From NCBI GenBank assembly GCA_963719975.1, contig CAVRED010000012.1, positions 151,449 through 215,448 on the forward strand: 64,000 bases of DNA, given 5' to 3'. Below are positions 1 through 9,651 of this stretch, piece after piece. The notes below the pieces were generated by a model. That model did no database searches. It saw only the letters and a list, made by a program, of their open reading frames with translations, and was not told the origin of the DNA. This DNA comes from Poindextera sp963719975 (lineage in GTDB: Bacteria > Pseudomonadota > Alphaproteobacteria > Caulobacterales > Caulobacteraceae). Both the position numbers and the translations under genes were made by a program. The number at the start of each line of letters is the position of its first letter. The first letter of the stretch is position 1.

Positions 1-132
1 GGTGATGAACCGTAAGCATGCGCGCGCCTGACCTCCTCGACACCTCTGCTCAGAAGCTAGGCCATCGCCGCGCCCGCGGATACCTCTGACCAGGCGAGAC
101 CGGTCGAAGCGTCAGCCGGCCGGCCGGTCCAG

Positions 133-825
133 TCAGGACACCCGCGCGCGGATCTCGCCGCGGGCCTGGTAAAGCGCCCAGAATTGGCCCGCGATCGCCG
201 CCGGGTCGATGGTCGGGCCGCCTCGGTCGGAGGGCGTGCCCTTGACCATGCCGGCGACCATGACCTCGCCGACGTAGACGCCGTCGCCTTTCAGACGCTC
301 GCTCAGCAGGCCGACCAGCTTGTGCTTGGCTGCGTTGGCGAGTGCGATGCCGGTCGCGCCCGCGCTGATCGCGTAGGCGTCGATCTGCGGGTTCACTTCG
401 CCGAACGCGCCGTTGGTGACCAGCACCGCGCCGTCGCCCGCGGCCTTCAGGTCGGGCAACGCTTCCTGAACGGCGGCGAGGAGGCCGACGATGGCGACGT
501 TGAAGACGCCGACCACGGACGCCGGGTCCGTGGTCAGCAGGTCGCCGCCCTCGGCGCCGCCGAACGCGTTCCAGTGCACGACGGCGATGGGGCCGAGCGC
601 GGCGCGCGCCTTCCCGATGGTCGCGCGGATGGCGGCCGGGTCGCTGGCGTCGGCCTGGAACGCGGCCGCGGCGACGCCCTTGGCCTTCAGCGCCGCGACG
701 CCGGCCGCGAGCCGCTCGCCGCTCCGCGCCACCAGCGCCACGGCGAAGCCCTCGGCGGCGAACCGCTCGGCGACGGCGGTCGAGATGCCGGGTCCATACC
801 CCACGACGACGATGGTCTTTGACAT
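133..825 (-). CDS. SDR-family oxidoreductase, atypical active site
   Basis: A 230-residue Rossmann-fold protein of the short-chain dehydrogenase/reductase type. The N-terminal nucleotide-binding stretch is VVVGYGPGIS, a variant of the usual TGxxxGIG, and an acidic residue (QADASD) follows beta-3 as expected. The normal catalytic YxxxK is not intact: the candidate Tyr lies in DAYAISAGATG, and the residue four positions later is Ala. It may therefore be a non-catalytic or divergent SDR. It lies 27 nt downstream of glpK on the same strand and may be co-transcribed with it. The fold call is firm; the substrate is unknown. Confidence 0.8.
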   Translation of the reverse strand: MSKTIVVVGYGPGISTAVAERFAAEGFAVALVARSGERLAAGVAALKAKGVAAAAFQADASDPAAIRATIGKARAALGPIAVVHWNAFGGAEGGDLLTTDPASVVGVFNVAIVGLLAAVQEALPDLKAAGDGAVLVTNGAFGEVNPQIDAYAISAGATGIALANAAKHKLVGLLSERLKGDGVYVGEVMVAGMVKGTPSDRGGPTIDPAAIAGQFWALYQARGEIRARVS

Positions 826-852
826 GTTCTGTTCAAACCTCCGCTTGATCGG

Positions 853-2346
853 CTACGCGTCGTCGTCGTCGATCCAGCCCATCGTGCGCTCGACGGCCTT
901 CTTCCACTTGCGATAGCCCGCCTCGCGCGCCGTCTTGGACATGACCGGCTTCCACTCGGCGGACTTCTTCCAGTGCTTGCGCAGGCTCTCGACGTCCGGC
1001 CAATAGCCGACCGCCAATCCGGCCGCGTAGGCGGCGCCGAGGCAGGTGGTCTCGGCCACTTCCGGACGGACGACGGGGGCGTCGAGCACGTCAGCCTGGA
1101 ACTGCATCAAGAGGTTGTTGGCGGTCATGCCGCCGTCGACCTTCAGCGTCTTCAGCCGCACGCCGAAGTCGGCGGCCATGGCGTCGACGACCTCGCGCGT
1201 CTGCCAGGCCGTCGCCTCCAGCGCCGCGCGGGCGATGTGGCCCTTGGTGACGTAGGCGGTCAGGCCGGCGATCACGCCGCGGGCGTCGCTGCGCCAATGC
1301 GGGGCGAAGAGGCCGGCGAACGCCGGGACGAAGTAGCATCCGCCGTTGTCGTCGACGCTCTTGGCCAGCGCCTCGATCTCGCCGGCGCTCGAGATCAGGT
1401 CGAGGTTGTCGCGCACCCATTGCACCAGCGCGCCGGTGACCGCGATCGAGCCCTCCAGCGCATAGACCGGGCGCGAGCCGCTGATCTGGTAGCCCAGCGT
1501 GGTCAGGAGCCCGTGCTTGGAGGGCACGGCCTTGGCGCCCGTGTTGACCAGAAGGAAGCTGCCGGTGCCGTAGGTGCACTTGCCCTCGCCGGGGGAAAAG
1601 CAGGTCTGGCCGAACAGCGCCGCCTGCTGGTCGCCGAGCGCCGACGCCACCGGCACGCCCTCGAGCACGCCGCGCGCCGTGCCGTACACCTCGGACGAGG
1701 GTCGGATCTCCGGCAGCATGGCGCGCGGCACGCCCATCGCCTCCAGGAGGTCCTCGTCCCAGTCGAGGGTGGTCAGGTCCATCAGCATGGTGCGGCTGGC
1801 GTTGGTGACGTCGGTCGCGTGGCGGCCGGTCAGCTTCCAGATCAGCCAGGCGTCGATGGTGCCGAACAGGACCTCGCCGCGCTCGGCCCTTGCGCGCAGG
1901 CCAGGCGTCTCGTCGAGCAGCCAGCGGATCTTCGGCCCCGAGAAGTAGGTGGCCAGCGGCAGCCCGCACTGGTCGCGGAAGCGGTCCTGGCCGAGCCGCC
2001 CGCCGAGGTCGCGCACCAGCCGGTCGGTGCGGGTGTCCTGCCAGACGATGGCGTTGGCGACCGGCTTGCCGCTCGCCTTGTCCCAGATCAGCGTCGTCTC
2101 GCGCTGGTTGGTGATCCCGACCGCGGCCAGGTCAGGCGGGCCGATGTCGATCTTGTTCAGCGCGCCCTGGACGACGGCTTCGACGTTGGCCCAGATCTCC
2201 AGCGCGTCGTGTTCCACCCACCCGGGGCGGGGGTAGATCTGCCGATGCTCCTTCTGCTCGATCGCGGCGATCTGGCCCTTGGCGTCGAAGACGATGCAGC
2301 GGGACGAGGTGGTGCCCTGATCGATGGCGGCGACGTAGCGGCTCAT
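853..2346 (-). CDS. glpK: Glycerol kinase
   Basis: FGGY-family carbohydrate kinase that phosphorylates glycerol to glycerol-3-phosphate with ATP in the cytoplasm. The N-terminus carries the phosphate-binding AIDQGTTSSR. The central region has the glycerol-kinase signatures LATYFSGPKIRWLLDET and GDQQAALFGQ, and the ATPase-domain motif YGTGSFLLVNTG. The C-terminal half has the adenosine motif VDGGMTANN. At 497 residues it is full family length. I start at ATG 2346 (MSRYVAAIDQG), because four further in-frame residues upstream do not match the family. No glpF or glpD is in the window. The start region faces the divergent MlaC-like gene at 2413. Confidence 0.95.
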   Translation of the reverse strand: MSRYVAAIDQGTTSSRCIVFDAKGQIAAIEQKEHRQIYPRPGWVEHDALEIWANVEAVVQGALNKIDIGPPDLAAVGITNQRETTLIWDKASGKPVANAIVWQDTRTDRLVRDLGGRLGQDRFRDQCGLPLATYFSGPKIRWLLDETPGLRARAERGEVLFGTIDAWLIWKLTGRHATDVTNASRTMLMDLTTLDWDEDLLEAMGVPRAMLPEIRPSSEVYGTARGVLEGVPVASALGDQQAALFGQTCFSPGEGKCTYGTGSFLLVNTGAKAVPSKHGLLTTLGYQISGSRPVYALEGSIAVTGALVQWVRDNLDLISSAGEIEALAKSVDDNGGCYFVPAFAGLFAPHWRSDARGVIAGLTAYVTKGHIARAALEATAWQTREVVDAMAADFGVRLKTLKVDGGMTANNLLMQFQADVLDAPVVRPEVAETTCLGAAYAAGLAVGYWPDVESLRKHWKKSAEWKPVMSKTAREAGYRKWKKAVERTMGWIDDDDA

Positions 2347-2412
2347 GGGTCGTATCAAGCTCGTCTCATGCTATGCGCGTGCGGCGACCGTCATAGCGAG
2401 GAGGGCGCGGAT

Positions 2413-3021
2413 TTGCGAGGTTGGCTGGAGCGGGCCGCGGTGCTGGTCCTGGCCCTCGCCGCATTGGCGGCTTTACGGCCCGCGGCGCAGCCGGCCGATC
2501 CGGTCGTCGCCCTGCACGCCGGCCTGGTGCGCGCGTCCGCCGCGCCGGGCTGGCCCTCCGAGCCGGCGATCGAGGCGCTGGCGGCGAAGAGTTTCGACAT
2601 GGGCGCGATCACGCTGGCCGTGCTCGGGACCGAGGGGAAGGGCGCGACGTCCGCCCAGAAGACCCGCCTCTCGCACGTGCTGCTCATCCGCCTGGCGCGC
2701 CAGATCGCGCTGGCCGGCCGCCAGAGCGCGAGCGACGGCTTCACCCTGGCCGGGACGCAGGCGCTGGGCGGCGACGACTGGCTGGTGACGACGCGCGAAC
2801 TGCGCCCGGGCGCGGCCGGCGCGCAGCCGCAGACGCGCGATCTCTCCTGGCGCGTGCGCCGCGAAGGCGCCCGCTTTCGCATCGTCGACAGCCTGCGCGA
2901 GGGCCTGAGCACGGTCGGCGTCGAGCACGACGACTTCGCCGCGGCGCTCAAGGGCCGCGACATCGACGCCGTCATCGCCCAGATGGAGCGCCGCGCCGCC
3001 AGCCCGCAGCCGGGACTCTAA
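2413..3021 (+). CDS. MlaC/Ttg2D-like periplasmic protein
   Basis: About 202 residues. A hydrophobic signal peptide (leader RGWLERAAVLVLALAALAAL) is followed by a helix-rich mature region. The segment from FDMGAITLAVLG through the Gln-Lys-Thr-Arg-Leu helix matches the pattern of the phospholipid-binding MlaC family (toluene-tolerance protein Ttg2D), in which a periplasmic carrier shuttles phospholipids between outer and inner membrane. The most natural start is TTG 2413, with GTG 2440 as an alternative; neither is certain. No mlaABDEF genes are adjacent, so it is an orphan copy, as in hopanoid-type HpnM arrangements. It is divergent from glpK with about 66 bp between the starts. Confidence 0.65.
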   Translation: MRGWLERAAVLVLALAALAALRPAAQPADPVVALHAGLVRASAAPGWPSEPAIEALAAKSFDMGAITLAVLGTEGKGATSAQKTRLSHVLLIRLARQIALAGRQSASDGFTLAGTQALGGDDWLVTTRELRPGAAGAQPQTRDLSWRVRREGARFRIVDSLREGLSTVGVEHDDFAAALKGRDIDAVIAQMERRAASPQPGL

Positions 3022-3064
3022 GCTTTGGTCCTCCTCGCTCCGCGCAAGCGGAGCTGTCGTCTTC

Positions 3065-3136
3065 GACCGCCAAGAACGCCAAGATCGCCAAGATCGGTCC
3101 CGAGCGTTCAGGGCGTCCTTGGCGCGCTTGGCGGTC
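3065..3136. repeat. 9-nt-period inverted repeat, copy A
   Basis: Left arm 3065-3097 and right arm 3113-3136 are inverted complements built from repeats of a unit close to CGCCAAGAA/GAT. It is one of seven related copies in the window (others at 21.4, 43.9, 50.1, 52.7, 58.0 and 58.8 kb). It fills the convergent gap between the MlaC-like gene and the serine hydrolase, so it could act as a bidirectional terminator, but no U-tract is seen. Confidence 0.8.
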
Positions 3137-3163
3137 CAATAGGTCGGCTGCCGCCGCCCCGAC

Positions 3164-4361
3164 CTAGGCGTTCCTGCGATCGGTCATCGCCGCGTAGACC
3201 GCCCGCGCCGAGAGCTCGCGCATCATCGGGGCGCCGTCCGGGGTGGTGCCGCCCATGTTCTGGATCATGCCGATGACGATCATGTCGTTGATCGGGTCGA
3301 TCCAGAACCAGGTGCCGAACGCGCCGCCCCAGTAGAAGCTCTGGACGCCCTGGGCGGTCCGGGCCGCGACCGGGTCCTCGATGATCCCGAAGTCCATGCC
3401 AAAGCCCATGCCCGTGGCCTTGGGCGAGTAGAGGGTGACGTTCACGCCGGGCTCGAGCACGCTCTTGTGCATCATCGCGACGGTCTCGTCCTTCAGGTAG
3501 CGCCGGCCGGCGAATTCACCGCCGTTCAGGATCATCTGGGCGAAGCGCCAGTAGTCGCCGATGGTCGACACCAGCCCGCCGCCGCCGGAGAGGAACGTCG
3601 GCGCCGATGTGTTGAAGGCGTTCTCGCGTCCGGCCGGTACGAGCTTGCCCTCGTCGTACCTGTGGATGCGCACCACCCGCGCGCTCTTGCCCGGGTCGAC
3701 CCAAAAGCCGGTGTCGACCATGCCCAGCGGCGCGAACAGGCGCGCCTCCAGGAACGCGTCCAACCCCTGGCCCGAGAGTTTCTCGATCACATAGCCCTGG
3801 ATGTCGACGCTGGGCCCATAGCGCCACTCGCTGCCCGGCTGGAAGTAGAGCGGCCGCTTGGCCAGGATCTCGATCATGCCCGCAAGGTCGCCGCCGCGCA
3901 GGTTGGCCTCGGCGTAGTCGGCCAGCCCGCCGAAACCGGCGGTATGGCTCATCAGCTGGCGCATGTTCATTGGCCGCGTCTGCGGGACGATCGACCCGTC
4001 GGCTGTCGCAACCTGCAGACCCTCGAACTCCGGGATGTGCTTGGCGACCGGATCGTCCAGCGTCCACCTGCCCTCTTCCCACAGCATCATCATGGCCGCG
4101 CCAATGATGGGCTTGGTCATCGAGGCGATGCGGAAGATCGAACTCGGTCGTCAGCGGCGTCGGCTCGGAGATGTCCTGCCGCCCATAGGCGTCGAGGTGG
4201 ACGATCTCGCCGTGGCGCGCGACCAGCGTTGCGACGCCGGCCAGCTTCCGTTCGTCGACCAGGGCGTGCATCTCGGCGTCCAGCGCGGCCAAGCCGCTTT
4301 TCGTCAGGCCGGCCACAAGCGCTTCGCCTTCGGCCACGGCGGGTTGGTCGTCAGGGGTCAT
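3164..4361 (-). CDS. Beta-lactamase-family serine hydrolase (one frameshift)
   Basis: Class C beta-lactamase/EstB-type esterase. The N-terminal part (MTPDDQPAVAEG, then the VDERKLAGVATLVARHGEIV region) reads in one frame up to about 4140. The remainder, starting at the catalytic SxxK motif (SMTK), continues in another frame to 3164. Just before the break the reading frame gives TTEFDL; family members continue FRIASMTK, and these residues are present one frame over. A single indel near 4130-4140 therefore separates the two halves. YGPSVDIQGYVIEKLSG carries the Tyr motif. ATG 4361 has an AAGGAA ribosome site 6 nt upstream. It is either a recent pseudogene or a consensus error; I favour error given the other frameshifts in this window. 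Confidence 0.8.
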
Positions 4362-4435
4362 GCGGGCGTTCCTTTTCGTCCCTTGGCTGCAACCGTTCTG
4401 CCAGAGAACCCGCCGCCCGGCCAGATTGAGCTTCC

Positions 4436-6554
4436 CTAGCGGATGAGCGGCAGGAGGCTCGAATAGTCGTCGGTCCAGAGTCGCAGGTCCGGGCGCGCCG
4501 CGATCGGCTGGGCGCTCCTCAGCGCGGGATCGGCGAAGAACCCCGGACGGGAGGTGATCACGACCCAGTAGGCGGCGTAGGTCTCGCTGGCTTCGTCGGC
4601 GTCGTTGACGACCAGGCGCGCGTCCTTGCCGTCCGCTCGCGCTTGCGCGGCCACGAGCGGGGCAAGGTCGAGGTAGCGATTGGAGGTGTTGATGACGAGG
4701 ACCCCGTCCGGGGTCAGGCGCCGCCAGTAGAGCGCGAACGCCTCGCGGGTCAGAAGGTGGGTCGGGATCGCATCGCCGGCGAAGGCGTCGATCACCAGGA
4801 CGTCGAGCCGCGGTCCGCTCTCGCCGGCCAGCGAGAGCCGCGCATCCCCCAGCCTGATGCGCCACGCCGCCGGCGTATCGTGCAGGAAGGTGAAGTCACC
4901 GGTCGCAACGCGCGTCACCAGCGGGTTGATGTCATAGAAGGTGTACGCATCGCCCACCCGGCCGAACGCCGCCAGCGTGCCCGCGCCAAGACCGACCACG
5001 CCGACGCGAAGCGGGCCGCTTCGCTGAAGGGCGCGGAGGGCAAGGGCCACCCCGCTCGTCGGACCATAGTAGGCGATCGGCCAGCGGCGGCGGTCGGCGG
5101 GGAGCCGGTACTGCGCGCCGTGGATGATGTCGCCGTTGGTGAGCTCGCGGACGACGGCGCCCGTCGCATCGTCGGTCTCTTCCGAGACCAGCAGCGAGCC
5201 GTAGAAGTTGCGCGCCAGCGTGACCGCGCCGTGCGCGTCCTCGGCGTCGCGCCAGGCGACGAACCCAGCGCCGAGGGCCAGTCCTACGCCGGCGCTCGCG
5301 AGCAGCGCGCGCCGCCACAGGCCAGCGCGACGCTGCCGCTCGCGCGCGCCATTCGGCAGCGACGACGATGCCGCCGGCCAGCGTCAGCGCGATCGGCAGA
5401 TCGTAGGGGCCGGGCAGCAGCGCGGGCGCGACGGCCGCGACCAGCACCGCTCCGCCCGCTCCGCCCAAGGCGATCGTGAGGTAGTAGCCGGTCAGGCGGC
5501 TGCCCGGCGGCCGCATCGACTCGAGCTCGCCGTTCAGCACCAGGCAGGCCAGGAAGAACCCCAGTGAATAGCCGCCGAGCACCAAGGGCAGGTTCTGCGC
5601 CGCCGGCGGAACCGCCGCGGCGTACATCAGCCCCCCCAGCGCCACCGCGAACGCCGGCAGCCAGACGGTGCGCCGATAGAGGCCGGGCCATCCGAACACG
5701 GCGATGAAGCTGACGAGGTAGAGGGCGAGCGGGATGATCCAGAACAGCGGAACCGGCGCGACGTCCTGGGTGATGTGGCTGGTCATCGCGAGCAGGAGCG
5801 CCGAAGCCGCCAGCGACAGCAGAAACCAAAGCGCGCGGTCCGCAAGCGCCGGCGCCGCATCGTGGGCTTCCGGCGCCGGCTCCGCAGCGGCGCGCCGGCG
5901 CGCCACCCAGGCGGCGGCGACGCCGACCGCCACGAAGAAGCCGTAGCCAAGGCTCCATCCGGCTGTCTGCAGCCGCACCCTGAAGACGGGTTCGACGAAG
6001 AGGGGGTAGGCGACGAGCGCGAGCAGCGAGCCGAAGTTGGAAACCGCATAGAGACGAACCGGCGATCGCCCCGCCTGCTCGCCGCGGCCCTCGGCCAGCC
6101 AATGCTGCAGCAGCGGTCCGGTGGAGGCGAGCAGCACGAACGGCGCGCCGATCGTGCGAACGAGAAGGCCGATGATGTCGAGCAGCGGCGCCGCGCCGGC
6201 CGCGGTCGCAGCCGGAAGCGTGAGCGGCAGGACGGCGAGGCTGACGAGCAGCAGGATGCTATGGACCGCGGCCTGCAGGCGCGCGCTCCTGATCCGCGCC
6301 AGAAGGTGGGCATAGAGGTAGCCGGCGACGAGCGCGCTCTGGAAGAACAGCAGACACGCGGTCCAAACGCCTGCCGAGCCGCCGAAGCGCGGCAGGATCA
6401 GCTTGCCGAGGATCGGCTCGACGGCGAACAGCAGGAAGGCCGCCAGGAAGATCAGAGCGGAGGCGGCGAGGACGTCGAGGTTGGCGCGGCGCGTCTTGGT
6501 CAGCGGAATCGAGCTCGATTCCGGAAGGTAAGCGCATCGATCGCGACCGTGCAA
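4436..6554 (-). CDS. Fused membrane / spermidine-synthase-like protein (one frameshift)
   Basis: The N-terminal ~430 residues form about ten hydrophobic segments, starting with the LDVLAASALIFLAAFLLFAV helix. The C-terminal ~230 residues form a SAM-binding spermidine-synthase-like domain with VGVVGLGAGTLAAFGR, FYDINPLVTR and VLVIDAFAGDAIP. Bacterial proteins fusing these two parts are common and mostly uncharacterised; true polyamine synthesis is not implied. The two parts are in different frames, with the break in the GC-rich stretch around 5310-5370. Joined there, the protein reads smoothly through WRRALLASAGVGLALGAG. The start is uncertain: ATG 6554 is the only standard in-frame start and it overlaps the YadA remnant on the other strand. 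Confidence 0.75.
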
Positions 6555-6727
6555 ACGAGCGCCGTGCGCTGGTCGGCGTCGGGCTCGGCGCCTGGGGCAG
6601 TCAGACCTCGTTCGCGTTCGGCGCCAGCCACGTCTTCGACGACGGCCACGCCACGGTGAAGTTCGGCGCCAGCTTCGACTCGCACGGCGACGGCGGCATC
6701 AGCACCGGCGTCGGCTGGCAGTTCTAG
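6551..6727 (+). pseudogene. YadA-type trimeric autotransporter anchor remnant
   Basis: A 58-codon reading frame ending at TAG 6725-6727 that opens RANERRALVGVGLGAW and runs through SQTSFAFGASHVFDDGHATV to end STGVGWQF. This is the C-terminal end of the four-stranded YadA membrane anchor: amphipathic beta strands with Gly at turns and a terminal aromatic Phe for BAM recognition. No stalk, head or start codon lies upstream; instead the sequence runs straight into the divergent membrane-protein gene. It is the stump of a lost adhesin gene. Confidence 0.65.
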
Positions 6728-6763
6728 AGACCAAGCGCTTGCGCCGGCCGAGCCGTGCGCCGC

Positions 6764-8947
6764 CTAGGCCGGCGGCTGGAACCTCGCATCGCCGGTGCGC
6801 CACATGATGAAGGCGACCTCGTCGGCCGTCTCACGGTCGCGCTGCTCGCGTGTCGAGCCGATGCCGTGGCCGGCGTCGGTCTCGACCCTGAGGATCACCG
6901 GGTTCTTCGACGCGGTCGCCGCCTGCAGCCGCGCGGTCATCTTGGTCGGCTCCCAGGACGAGACGCGCGGGTCGTTCAGTCCGGTGGTCAGCAGCACAGA
7001 CGGATAGGCCGTCCCGTCGACGACATGGTGCATCGCGTCCATCTCAAGCAGAGCCTTGAAGTCCGCTTCGTTGGTCACGGTGCCGAACTCGGGGATGTTG
7101 GGCGGGCCGTTGGGTGAGAATTCGCTGCGCAAGGCGTTCGACACGCCGACCTGGTCGATGACGACGGCGGCCAGATCCGGACGCTCGGTCATGAAGCGCC
7201 CCACCGTGATGCCGCCGGCCGAGCCGCCGATGATCGCGAGCTTGGCCTTCGAGGTGTAGCCCTGGGCGATGAGGTGCTCCGCCGCGGCGATGTCGTCGCG
7301 CCAGGTGTTCGGCTTGGTCGCCTTCTTTCCGGCCAGGTGCCAGTCCTCGCCCAGTTCGCCGCCGCCGCGCACGTGGGCAGTCGCGAACACCCCGCCAAGG
7401 TCGAGGAAGGGGAACCAGCGGGCCAGGAACCCGGGGTCCTCCGTGATGCCGTAGGCGCCATAGGCGTCGAGCAGCAGCGTGGCCGAGCCGTCTCGCTTCA
7501 GCCCCTTCTTGTAAACGATGGAGAGCGGGACCTTCACCCCGTCGGCGGCGGTGCAGAAGGTCTCCTCCGAGGTGTAGGACGAGGCGTCGATGGGCGGCTT
7601 GGGCGAAAGGTTGGTCTCGGTCACCTTCCCGTCCGGTGCGATGTAGAAGACCGTCGGCGGCTGCACCCAGCCTTCGAGCGCAAACCAGCAGCCGTCGTGC
7701 AGCGTGTCGACGAAGACTCCCCCGATCGCGCCGGCGAAGGGCATGGGGATGGTGGTCAGCGTCCCGTCCCACGCCAGGCGGCGGATGCCGCCCAGACCGG
7801 CGTTCAGATCGGTGATGTAGAGGGCGTCCTTGGCCGCGCCGATGCCGCTGATGACCGAGCCGGACTTAGGCACGGCGAGCTTGGCGCTGGCGACGCCGGG
7901 CGACGCGGCCGTGGTCTTGAGCACCTTGTAGCGCGATGCGCCGTCGTGGCTGAGCAGGAAGATGTCGTCGCCGTGCACGGCGAGCCCGGTAACGCTGTCG
8001 GCGGGCGCGCAGATCCGCCGCCACGCCGGCTTGCCCGCGGCGGCGTCGGCGACGCTCGCGGCGTAGGCGGAGATCTCGTTCTGGACTCCGGAGATGAGAA
8101 GCCCGATGGCGACGTCGGACCCTGGCGTGGCCCCGACGACCGGGAAGTCGATATCCGCGACCTCGACGTCCGGGCTCGTCCCCTTGGCGAGCACCTTGAT
8201 GTCGGCGGCCGGGTCGGTGTTCAGCGCATGGTACCAGGATGTGCTGAGCTTGAACTTGTCCAGGCTGTCCGGCGGCAGGCCGCCTTGCAGGCGGTTGTAG
8301 AAGAAGCCTCGGCCGTCGTCTGTCCAGCCTGGCGAGCCGTTCTGCGTGCGGTCGATCGTCTCCGCAAGGAGCGCGCCGGTCTCGGTGACCATGATGTGGG
8401 CGACGGACTCCTCTGACCCGCCCGGCGAAACGCCGAACACCACATGCTTGCCGTCATTTGAGGCGGCCCACCAGTCGAGCGAGGCATGGCTGCCGGCCGG
8501 CGCGAAGCGGTCGGGATCCAGCAGCAGCCGGTCGGCGCCGCCGACCCCGGTGCGCACATAGAGCTTGAAGGTCTCGGCCTGCGGCGGCCTCACCTCGGTG
8601 AACACGTAGTCGCCCGCCACCTGGGCGCCCGCCAGCGCCACCAGCACGCCGCTGTTGTGGCTGATGGCGTCATAGAGGGCGTCGCGGCCGGGGATGGCCC
8701 CCAAGACCTTGCGCGCATAGTCGTTCTCGGCCAGTGCGTAGGCCTTCCACTCCGGACCCTCCTGCTCCATCCACCGATACGGGTCGGTGACCGGAACGCC
8801 CCACAGCGTCTCGACGACGGGTTTCAAGGGGGCGACCGGCGGCCCCGCTGGCGCGGCCTCGGCGAGCGTGAACCCAGGCGCGGCCAAGGCGCCGGCCAGC
8901 GCTGCCGAACTGGCGAGCAGCGCGCGCCGATCGATCGATGGTGACAC
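6764..8947 (-). CDS. Prolyl oligopeptidase family serine peptidase
   Basis: S9A-family peptidase of 727 residues, which cleaves after Pro in short peptides. A twin-arginine-type leader (DRRALLASSAALAGALAAPG) indicates export to the periplasm. The N-terminal part is the beta-propeller, with an early DPYRWMEQEGPEWKAYA segment typical of the family. The C-terminal hydrolase domain has the nucleophile motif GGSAGGITVGRFMTERPDL, a DPRVSSWEPTKM segment holding the Asp, and the catalytic His in DAGHGIGSTREQRDRE. Length is normal for the family. It stands alone, convergent with the YadA remnant side and divergent from nothing close. Confidence 0.93.
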   Translation of the reverse strand: MSPSIDRRALLASSAALAGALAAPGFTLAEAAPAGPPVAPLKPVVETLWGVPVTDPYRWMEQEGPEWKAYALAENDYARKVLGAIPGRDALYDAISHNSGVLVALAGAQVAGDYVFTEVRPPQAETFKLYVRTGVGGADRLLLDPDRFAPAGSHASLDWWAASNDGKHVVFGVSPGGSEESVAHIMVTETGALLAETIDRTQNGSPGWTDDGRGFFYNRLQGGLPPDSLDKFKLSTSWYHALNTDPAADIKVLAKGTSPDVEVADIDFPVVGATPGSDVAIGLLISGVQNEISAYAASVADAAAGKPAWRRICAPADSVTGLAVHGDDIFLLSHDGASRYKVLKTTAASPGVASAKLAVPKSGSVISGIGAAKDALYITDLNAGLGGIRRLAWDGTLTTIPMPFAGAIGGVFVDTLHDGCWFALEGWVQPPTVFYIAPDGKVTETNLSPKPPIDASSYTSEETFCTAADGVKVPLSIVYKKGLKRDGSATLLLDAYGAYGITEDPGFLARWFPFLDLGGVFATAHVRGGGELGEDWHLAGKKATKPNTWRDDIAAAEHLIAQGYTSKAKLAIIGGSAGGITVGRFMTERPDLAAVVIDQVGVSNALRSEFSPNGPPNIPEFGTVTNEADFKALLEMDAMHHVVDGTAYPSVLLTTGLNDPRVSSWEPTKMTARLQAATASKNPVILRVETDAGHGIGSTREQRDRETADEVAFIMWRTGDARFQPPA

Positions 8948-9089
8948 TTTGGACTCTCTCCTAACGGATGGCGGCGCCGGCGCGCATCGCGCGCCGGTTG
9001 TTCTTGCGCTTGCGTCGCGCCCACCGAGGGGAATGTCAATTGTGCCCGCGCGGTGCGCAGTCGCTTGTCCGTCCGGCGGTGCGCCGGCG

Positions 9090-9488
9090 CTACAGTCCAG
9101 CCTCGGCCCGGGCCCTCAGGCCCGGCGAGACGCCGAGCGAAGCGCCGGCCGGCGCTAATTCATCGAACGCGCGCAGCGCCGCGGCCGCGTAGTTCACCGC
9201 CGGACCACCGCCCATCTGGATGGCCACGGCCAGCGCCTCGGCCACCTCCTGTCGGCTTGCGCCAAGTCGGCCGCTCGCCCGCGCGTGGTATGCGATGCAC
9301 GCCTCGCAACGCGTGCTGACGGCGATGGAAAGCGCGATCAGCTCCTTGGTCTTGCGGTCGAGCGCACCTTGGACGTGGGCGGCCCGGCTCAGGCTGCCGA
9401 ACGCGTTCATGACGTCGGGGATCAGCGTCCTGAGTTCGACGGCCTCGGCGTCGGTGTCCTTGATGATCTCCAAGAACGGCTGCGGCAT
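9090..9488 (-). CDS. Carboxymuconolactone decarboxylase-family protein (AhpD-like)
   Basis: 132 residues. The AhpD/CMD fold signature CEACIAYHARASGRLGAS contains the redox CxxC pair and the following His typical of AhpD-like peroxidase/disulfide proteins. The helix that follows (EVAEALAVAIQMGGGPAVNY) is also standard. I start at ATG 9488 (MPQPFLEIIKD), which has GGAG about 7 nt upstream, rather than at the in-frame ATG five codons earlier. It is divergent from the aldo/keto reductase. Probably a stress or thiol-related protein; the specific function is unknown. Confidence 0.85.
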   Translation of the reverse strand: MPQPFLEIIKDTDAEAVELRTLIPDVMNAFGSLSRAAHVQGALDRKTKELIALSIAVSTRCEACIAYHARASGRLGASRQEVAEALAVAIQMGGGPAVNYAAAALRAFDELAPAGASLGVSPGLRARAEAGL

Positions 9489-9651
9489 GATTCCACTCCT
9501 CACCTTGGGCCCTCATCTCCACCGATGCGGAGGGCGCGGCATTGAGGTCGATCAACATCGGTGCGTTACGGCGATCGCGCTGGGCGCGCTCGCGCCACGG
9601 GTGCTAGGCTAGGGGCGAACCCCAAACGACAAAGGCCGCCGGAGGCGCTTG

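Noticed and set aside
973..2340. Long plus-strand frame antisense to glpK that continues into the MlaC-like gene
   Set aside because: Only the part after 2413 has signal-peptide and family features; the rest is a shadow of glpK.
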